DNA of 11,174 nt, taken from an uncultured Lachnospiraceae bacterium (lineage in GTDB: Bacteria > Bacillota > Clostridia > Lachnospirales > Lachnospiraceae). The notes beneath the pieces are model-generated. The model made no database searches. It worked only from the letters and a program-made list of their open reading frames with translations, and was not told the DNA's origin. The DNA lies in assembly GCA_910583895.1 (NCBI GenBank), contig CAJTYJ010000014.1, positions 61,666 to 72,839 of the forward strand. Reading direction: 5' to 3'. A program made the translations under genes and the position numbers. Positions 6,900-11,174 of this stretch are shown here, in pieces (position 1 is the first letter of the stretch; each line of letters begins with the position of its first letter).

Positions 6900-7592
6900 A
6901 TGAGCGAGATCAAAGCGCCGTTTTTGACGGTTAATCCCAAATCTTATCTATATGGAGACAAGTCTCTGGAACTGGCTCTGGCGGCAGATAAAACCGCGGA
7001 GGCGACCGGGGTACCAATTTATTTTACCTGTACTTTTGCGGATATTCGTCTGATCAAGGAGCACACAAAGCATATCATCGTGACCGCTCAGCACATGGAT
7101 CCCCTGGTTCCGGGCAGAGGCATGGGACATGTGCTTCCGGAGTCTTTAAAATGCGCCGGGGCGGAGGCAGTCTTTTTAAATCATGCGGAAAATCCGCTGA
7201 CCCTTGCGGTCCTGAATAATACCATCAAAAGGGCAAAAGAGATTGGCTTAAAAGTCATTGCTGCCGCGGACTCCGTGGCAGAAGGGTGTGCGATCGCAAA
7301 GCTGAAGCCGGATATGCTGCTCTGTGAGCCGACCGACCTGATCGGGACCGGTCAGATCGCCGGTGACGGCTATATCAAAGACGTGATCGCCCAGATTCGT
7401 GCCATTGATCAGGAGATCAAGATCCTTGTTGCCTCCGGGGTCACGACAGCGGATGATGTATACAAGATGATCTATCTGGGAGCAGATGGAACCGGGGCTA
7501 CCAGTGGGATTTTGAATGCTCCGGATCCGAAGGTGAGGATTCAGGAGATGGCAGAAGCGGTACTCCGGGCGGCCAAAGACCGGGAAAAATAA
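6900..7592 (+). CDS. Archaeal-type triosephosphate isomerase homologue
   Basis: The 230-residue product is short for a bacterial TIM (about 250) and matches the compact archaeal layout: VNPKSY (11-16, with Asn12 and the electrophilic Lys14), AQHMDPLVPGRGMGH (63-77), FLNHAENP (92-99, His95), CEPTDLIGTG (142-151, base Glu143) and the phosphate-binding ASGVTTADDV (178-187) and GADGTGATSGI (194-204). All three catalytic residues are kept. In place of the NHSERR/GHSERR loop there is NHAENP, so a normally conserved Ser-Glu-Arg segment is altered. An extra TIM copy at the end of a kinase/epimerase operon resembles EryH of erythritol catabolism, which isomerises a tetrulose phosphate, so a non-glycolytic substrate is plausible (inference). 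AAGGAG (6885-6890) lies nine bases before the ATG at 6900; the TTG at 6897 is a less likely start. It is the last gene before the terminator. Confidence 0.86.
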   Translation: MSEIKAPFLTVNPKSYLYGDKSLELALAADKTAEATGVPIYFTCTFADIRLIKEHTKHIIVTAQHMDPLVPGRGMGHVLPESLKCAGAEAVFLNHAENPLTLAVLNNTIKRAKEIGLKVIAAADSVAEGCAIAKLKPDMLLCEPTDLIGTGQIAGDGYIKDVIAQIRAIDQEIKILVASGVTTADDVYKMIYLGADGTGATSGILNAPDPKVRIQEMAEAVLRAAKDREK

Positions 7593-7665
7593 AGAGACAG
7601 AAAAAATAAGGGGTATCCTTTTGGCAGCTGCTTATCAAACAGAGTAACGGTCATACAGGATATGG

Positions 7666-7709
7666 AAAAAGACGAGTGAAAGGCGGTCTGCTTTTTGCCC
7701 GTCTTTTTT
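7666..7709 (+). terminator. Rho-independent terminator of the eight-gene operon
   Basis: AAAAAGACG (7666-7674) pairs with CGTCTTTTT (7700-7708), with an inner GGC/GCC pairing (7682-7684 with 7697-7699). The right arm ends in a run of six Ts, as expected for intrinsic termination on the + strand. It lies about 75 bases after the TIM stop, with no other gene between. Confidence 0.75.
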
Positions 7710-7785
7710 CATAAATATGGCTGGGAATCTGTTTTTTAGGTATAGTACAATACATATTGAAATATACGATAGACTTTGTATACAG

Positions 7786-7819
7786 TGTGACTTTCTCACA
7801 AAATAGTGAGAGAGTCACA
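7786..7819. repeat. 14-bp inverted repeat (stem-loop)
   Basis: TGTGACTTTCTCAC (7786-7799) and GTGAGAGAGTCACA (7806-7819) pair over 14 bases with a single G-T pair and a six-base AAAATA loop. No T-run adjoins it. It could be an operator-like dyad, part of a compound terminator, or a structured segment of a small RNA; the sequence does not decide between these. Confidence 0.6.
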
Positions 7820-7820
7820 T

Positions 7821-7862
7821 AAAATTTTGGTAGTGTAAAAATTTTTTACACTACCAAATTTT
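7821..7862. terminator. Perfect AT-rich hairpin, probable bidirectional terminator
   Basis: TTTGGTAGTGTAAAAA (7826-7841) is exactly complementary to TTTTTACACTACCAAA (7843-7858), around a single T at the centre; a real loop would open three to five bases. TTTT follows on the + side (7859-7862) and AAAA lies just outside on the - side, so transcripts of either strand would end in a short U-run. It stands 14 bases past the stop of the - strand RCC1-type gene, where its terminator is expected. Confidence 0.6.
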
Positions 7863-7875
7863 GTTATGTATTTGT

Positions 7876-9387
7876 TTAATATTTTGGTAACATTAGACTA
7901 TTCCAACCAATAGTTCCGTCACGCTTATTATCATCATTAAATCCAAAAGCTATAACTTCACCAGTATCAGTTAAACATAATGTTTGCCCGTAGCCAGCTG
8001 CTATATCTACAATATTAGTACACTTTGATATTATTTCTTCATCTATATATTCATGCCCAGGAAAATTTTCTCCGGTTATTACAATCGAACCATTTGATTT
8101 TAATCCAACAGTGTACCAATCTCCAGCTGCAACTTTCACAATATCGGACCATTTTTCTGTGTCACTAAAATCGCATTGTCCATAACGATTATCACCAACG
8201 GCAACTACTGTTCCATCAGATTTTAACCCAACTGTATGTCCTCCACCTGTATAGTTTTTTTCTCCACCGCTAGCAGCAATGTTAACCACATCTTTCCATT
8301 CATCTTTTTTGTTTCTAAAATCAAGAGATTGTCCATTATCAAATCCAGCAAATAAAAGTTCTTTATCTCCTGTTAAGGCGACACTAAATCGGGCACCTGC
8401 GTCAATAGCAATTACATCTTTCCATTCTTCAACATCAAGTTGTCCATCATCACCATGTCCAGCTGCAATAACTGATCCATCTCCTTTTAGTGCAATAACA
8501 AACTGTTCTCCTGCAGCAATATCGATGATATTATTCCACTTATCAGTAATTTTTATTTCTTTACCATCATCATAGCTTCCAGCTACTTTGACCATTTTAT
8601 TTTCCTGTAATCCTATAATTAGGTTACCATAAATATCAATAGAAATGATATCATTCCATTTATCTACTTTTTGTTTTGTCCTATTGGTGCTTCCTACAAT
8701 TTTAACATTTCTTTTAAAAGATATTGCAGAAGAACTTCTAATACCTGCGGCAATATTATTTAAGTGTGATGATCTCTTTAATTGTAATTTACACTCATTT
8801 ATCATATCCTGGCTATTATCATAGTCAATGATCGTAGTCCATAAATCTATTGCCTTATTATATTCTTTTTTATTGTAATAGAAAAGGGCTTTTTCATATA
8901 TTGTTTTTTGAGATTGTTCCAATGTTTTTATTTCAATTTGGGCAAGATAAAAATCACTTTCTGAGTAGGATCCTAATTCTACAAATATTTTTTTTGCATT
9001 GTTATAATCTCGGTCTTCATAATATCTTATTCCAATATTATATTTTGCTTCGATTATTTTTTGAGAGCTATCTTTGAAATTTTCGATTTCCATAAACATA
9101 TCTATAGCCTTGTCAAATTCTTTTTTTTCAAATAATTTAATGGCTTCAGTATATTTTTTTTCATTATGTGCTTGTTCTAATAATTCAGATCCATCTTTGT
9201 AATCTTGCAATGTTTCAAGTAATTCAATGGCTTTGTTATAATTACCATTTTCGAGCAGTTCATTTGCGCAATTATACTCATTTGCAATTATCTTTCGCTG
9301 ATAAAAAGCATAAAATAAGAAAATAATTATAAATATTATTAAGGATATAGTGGTGATATATATTATAATTGACTTTTTACTTTTCAT
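7876..9387 (-). CDS. Membrane-anchored TPR-like/RCC1-like propeller protein
   Basis: The 503-residue product has three parts. Residues 6-29 are a strongly hydrophobic segment after MKSKK, a signal anchor that should place the rest outside the membrane. Residues 36-200 hold about four TPR-like units, with YNKAIELL...QDYKDGSELL (about 50-70) and similar FDKAIDMF..NFKDSS, YNNAKKIF..SYSES and YNKAIDLW..DYDNSQ. Residues 212-503 contain seven RCC1-like repeats of 35-48 residues, each built on an AAG/DAG..F.VALK.DG.V.A.G...GQ.D...W.DIV.I pattern (visible starts near 213, 251, 291, 329, 371, 420, 463), enough for one closed seven-bladed propeller. The first two units are the most diverged. Such domains bind proteins or surfaces; no catalytic residues are evident. 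AAGGAG (9395-9400) sits seven bases before the ATG. Codon use is far more AT-rich than in the + strand operon, suggesting transfer. It is the second gene of a two-gene unit. Confidence 0.85.
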   Translation of the reverse strand: MKSKKSIIIYITTISLIIFIIIFLFYAFYQRKIIANEYNCANELLENGNYNKAIELLETLQDYKDGSELLEQAHNEKKYTEAIKLFEKKEFDKAIDMFMEIENFKDSSQKIIEAKYNIGIRYYEDRDYNNAKKIFVELGSYSESDFYLAQIEIKTLEQSQKTIYEKALFYYNKKEYNKAIDLWTTIIDYDNSQDMINECKLQLKRSSHLNNIAAGIRSSSAISFKRNVKIVGSTNRTKQKVDKWNDIISIDIYGNLIIGLQENKMVKVAGSYDDGKEIKITDKWNNIIDIAAGEQFVIALKGDGSVIAAGHGDDGQLDVEEWKDVIAIDAGARFSVALTGDKELLFAGFDNGQSLDFRNKKDEWKDVVNIAASGGEKNYTGGGHTVGLKSDGTVVAVGDNRYGQCDFSDTEKWSDIVKVAAGDWYTVGLKSNGSIVITGENFPGHEYIDEEIISKCTNIVDIAAGYGQTLCLTDTGEVIAFGFNDDNKRDGTIGWNSLMLPKY

Positions 9388-9410
9388 TATTTATCTCCTT
9401 AATAATGATT

Positions 9411-9851
9411 TTAGCTAATATTAACTGATGTATACCATTCAATAATTATTCCAATTATTGCACAAGTAAAAATAATAGCCGATGATATATAAAATATCTT
9501 ATCTGCATATTTAATTGGCAACATTAAATTAAAACGTATGCAAAAAAACAATCCCCAGCATACTGTAGCGATTATACCTGCACTTAACCCTAAAATCCAT
9601 CGTAGGCTATGAGAAATTTTTTTTGTTCCATCTGTACAAGTATTAATCAAATTGCAACATACTGATAATACGGTTAATAACATATCTGGTACATAAGACA
9701 CGAAGGTTACATTAAGACCAACAATTATCTTAAACCAAACATTACATAAAGGTGGTAAAACAATTAACAAAACACCAAATAATATCCATCTCATAATATT
9801 ATCTATAATATATGTTTTGCTTTTTTCTACAACTGTTGGTTCTGTTTCCAT
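9411..9851 (-). CDS. Small four-helix membrane protein of unknown function
   Basis: I do not recognise this 146-residue protein. It has four hydrophobic segments, at about residues 18-44, 48-70, 84-108 and 118-140, and a short polar N-terminus (METEPTVVEKSKTY) without a cleavable signal. The loop between helices 2 and 3 is polar and slightly basic (TCTDGTKKISHS), suggesting a cytoplasmic face. Cysteines are frequent within the membrane spans. GGAG (9859-9862) is seven bases before the ATG. It precedes the RCC1-type gene by 23 bases, so both are probably co-transcribed, and it may anchor or help export that protein (inference). Its AT-rich composition matches its partner and differs from the left-hand operon. 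Confidence 0.7.
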   Translation of the reverse strand: METEPTVVEKSKTYIIDNIMRWILFGVLLIVLPPLCNVWFKIIVGLNVTFVSYVPDMLLTVLSVCCNLINTCTDGTKKISHSLRWILGLSAGIIATVCWGLFFCIRFNLMLPIKYADKIFYISSAIIFTCAIIGIIIEWYTSVNIS

Positions 9852-9891
9852 AATTATACTCCATTTCTATATAATTATTTTGTCTTAAAAA

Positions 9892-9920
9892 TGTATATTA
9901 ATAAAATAATTATATATCAA
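9892..9920 (-). promoter_or_regulatory. Candidate sigma-A-type promoter for the two-gene unit
   Basis: Read on the - strand, TTGATA (9920-9915) is followed after 17 bases by TATACA (9897-9892), 40 bases before the membrane-protein start. Spacing is ideal and five of six -35 bases fit the TTGACA consensus, while the -10 is weaker (four of six). The region is so AT-rich that chance matches are common. Confidence 0.35.
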
Positions 9921-10030
9921 AAAATGCCATAAGTCTACATTTTATACAGTTTACGACATCATATAATGTACTATTACCAACATATGTGGTTATTTTTGAA
10001 TAAAAATGAAAAAATCAATTAAAAATGTGG

Positions 10031-10114
10031 TTATTCAATTAATAGGATTATACTTATGTTTGATTCCAGAAAACTCATGTACAAGTTTGCTTTCAATCTC
10101 CTCACAATTGTCAT
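10031..10114 (-). CDS. Possible 27-residue ORF with a strong ribosome site
   Basis: On the - strand AAGGAG (10128-10123) is followed after eight bases by ATG (10114-10112) and 27 open codons ending in TAA. The peptide starts MTIVRRLKANLYMSF and ends in a hydrophobic stretch (ISIILLIE), so it is basic at the start and hydrophobic later, as in small membrane peptides. No family is recognised. The strong ribosome site is the only real support; a second open frame on the same strand overlaps it, and a short + strand ORF (ATG at 10056) lies opposite, so chance or gene decay are equally possible. Confidence 0.25.
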   Translation of the reverse strand: MTIVRRLKANLYMSFLESNISIILLIE

Positions 10115-10390
10115 AGATACATCTCCTTCCTTCTTCAAGTAAATATATACAATGCACTTTTGTATTTGATTCTCAGTTAAAATATAAGTTTATCTGCCCT
10201 AAAGTATGTTAGGAGTGCATCAACATGAAAATATCATAGGTTTTGCATCTTTAATAATCTCTTTACTACTTTTGAGAGTGGACATATGATTTATCTTTAT
10301 CTTGAAAAAAATATTCATGCTTATTCAGTGATGTTTTATAAAGAATTTTTTAATTACATTCGCAAAAAATTTGCATATCAGGGAAAAATA

Positions 10391-10423
10391 GAGCCAGGAA
10401 TCTGTTTTATCGATTTCTGGCTC
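10391..10423 (-). terminator. Rho-independent terminator after the Rpn relic
   Basis: GAGCCAGGAATC (10391-10402) pairs with GATTTCTGGCTC (10412-10423) over 12 bases with one G-T type pair and a nine-base loop. On the - strand the stem is followed by TATTTTT, a good U-run. It lies 13 bases beyond the stop of the - strand Rpn-family gene. Confidence 0.75.
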
Positions 10424-10436
10424 ATATTAGTGCCCT

Positions 10437-11138
10437 TTACACATTCTGGTCTGTTTTCAAATTTCTCACTTCATCAACAGAAAGACCAACAAATGTTATT
10501 GTTCCATCTTCCAGCATTTTCTTTGCAACATTTATCATTCCTTCTTTTAATGTTTGGTTTCTCATATCTTCCATAGCCCGGCACATAATTTCGATTCCCT
10601 CCTTGCTCTCTTTGAAAAATCTCACCCTGTCCGCCAGTGTCCCATAGTACATATCCGCTGCGTCTGTGCAGGAGAAGTCATGCATTAACTTCCCGATTGG
10701 CGTATCTCCACGGTAAGCGCCATTTACATACAGTATGTGCGAACCGTCCTCAAATCTTTCCCCGGTTCCTAAAAAGCACCGTTTAATCGGATAGAGCGGC
10801 TGTCCTTTTTCCATTACGTCATTATCTGTGATAAAAATTACCCACGTTTCCGGCAGCTGGTCGAAGTCTTCACTCTTTTTCAAAAGATTTGCGTCCATCA
10901 TGCTGCTGTTATATCTTGCTCTTTTTCTTCCGGCACCTTTGTCGGAACGCTGTACTTCCACGTTCAGTTTTGCTCCTGTGCTGTCCGTAGCCAGGACATC
11001 CAGCCTCACCGAACGGTTCAGCAGATTCTCCACAAATACCTGAGTGCGGACGTCCAGCACCTTTAAATCCGGCTTTTCCAACACAATCTGCAATACCAGT
11101 TCTATGCTTGCAGTATCTTCCTCAAAACACTTTGTGAG
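10437..11138 (-). pseudogene. Rpn/PD-(D/E)XK nuclease-family transposase, N-terminally truncated
   Basis: The coding frame resembles Rpn-type 'PD-(D/E)XK nuclease family transposase' proteins (PF12784 group), which cut DNA and promote RecA-independent recombination. Counting from the TTG at 11093, Asp32 (SVRLDV) and Glu46 with Gln48 (LNVEVQR) form the D...ExQ active-site core. SDKGAGRKRARYNSSMMDA and VNGAYRGDTPIGKLMHDFS are strongly family-like. The frame stays open upstream for 15 more codons (LTKCFEEDTASIELV), also family-like, and then meets TAA at 11139-11141 where relatives continue with an acidic D-D-x-F-M lead-in. No ATG or ribosome site serves either the TTG or the upstream codons. 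Near the C-terminus, ITFVGLSVDEV seems to lack several residues usually found between these parts. Composition is less AT-rich than in the neighbouring island. It is best read as a decayed or truncated copy; translation from the TTG cannot be excluded. Confidence 0.72.
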
Positions 11139-11174
11139 TTAGGCCGACAAATAAAATAAACCGAGGATTTATGG

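Larger units (their letters stand above)
7593..7875. other. Convergent intergenic junction with three stem-loops
   Basis: This gap separates the + strand operon from the - strand RCC1-type gene and holds no credible ORF. After the stop come a short G-rich stretch (AAGGGGTATCCTTTTGGC, 7607-7624) and the palindrome GCAGCTGC (7624-7631). Three hairpins follow, listed separately. Base composition turns AT-rich within the gap, from about 7720 onward. A -35/-10 pair on the + strand (TTGAAA 7757-7762, 16 bases, TATACA 7779-7784) sits just before the second hairpin, but no + strand gene lies beyond it. Confidence 0.6.
9863..10436. other. AT-rich region without a convincing gene
   Basis: This stretch lies between the membrane-protein gene and the Rpn relic. 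Apart from the candidate promoter, a possible small ORF at 10031-10114 and the hairpin at 10391-10423, nothing clear is seen. ATGTGGTTATT occurs twice (9984-9994 and 10025-10035). A - strand frame is open from 10172 down to 10038 (45 codons) and overlaps the small ORF in another frame, which may be decayed coding sequence. An open + strand frame from 10286 runs across the hairpin and antisense to the Rpn relic and is not taken as a gene. Confidence 0.5.

Noticed and set aside
9984..10035. Direct repeat of ATGTGGTTATT as a target-site duplication or CRISPR-like repeat
   Set aside because: Only two short copies 41 bases apart in very AT-rich DNA; chance is sufficient, and no array or element lies between them.
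10286..10576. A 96-codon open frame on the + strand
   Set aside because: It lacks a ribosome site, crosses the terminator hairpin at 10391-10423 and overlaps the Rpn relic in antisense; the product has no family pattern.

Overview
The window looks like chromosomal DNA of a low-GC Gram-positive anaerobe, probably a gut clostridium of the Lachnospiraceae type. The reasons are AGGAGG-type ribosome sites ahead of almost every gene, closely packed co-directional genes, clostridial 'YNKAIELL..L.DYKD' repeats in one protein, and an Rpn/PD-(D/E)XK transposase-family relic. This assignment is inference; no rRNA or taxonomic marker gene is present.

Bases 1-7592 (moderate GC, all + strand) hold one probable operon of eight genes: a BtpA/SgcQ-family TIM-barrel protein, an FGGY sugar kinase with ribulokinase-like features, a UlaE/SgbU-like sugar-phosphate 3-epimerase/isomerase, an AllA-like cupin, an M29-type aminopeptidase, a YjbQ (UPF0047) protein, a cytoplasmic beta-lactamase-fold serine hydrolase, and an archaeal-type triosephosphate isomerase homologue. 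Gaps between genes are short, most starts carry a clear Shine-Dalgarno sequence, and a strong hairpin terminator follows the last gene. Upstream, 15 in-frame codons ending at 49 may be the tail of a preceding gene such as a transporter. Kinase, epimerase and TIM-like isomerase together suggest uptake and phosphorylation of a sugar or polyol followed by isomerisation towards central metabolism, formally like EryA/EryC/EryH of erythritol catabolism. The BtpA protein next to an epimerase and a metallopeptidase recalls the uncharacterised E. coli sgc locus. The roles of the cupin, peptidase, YjbQ and serine hydrolase are unknown; they would fit removal or opening of an amide, ester or lactone on the substrate. 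No transporter, regulator or dehydrogenase is visible in the window.

Bases 7593-7875 form a convergent junction with three stem-loops. Beyond it the base composition turns sharply AT-rich (about 7720-10440). This island carries a two-gene minus-strand unit: a four-helix membrane protein followed by a membrane-anchored protein with TPR-like repeats and a seven-repeat RCC1-like beta-propeller. Its promoter-proximal flank (9863-10436) contains no convincing gene, only a possible small ORF and a terminator.

Bases 10437-11138 contain a minus-strand Rpn-family (PD-(D/E)XK nuclease) transposase gene that has lost its N-terminus and appears to be shortened near its C-terminus. It probably marks the edge of a mobile or recombinogenic segment.
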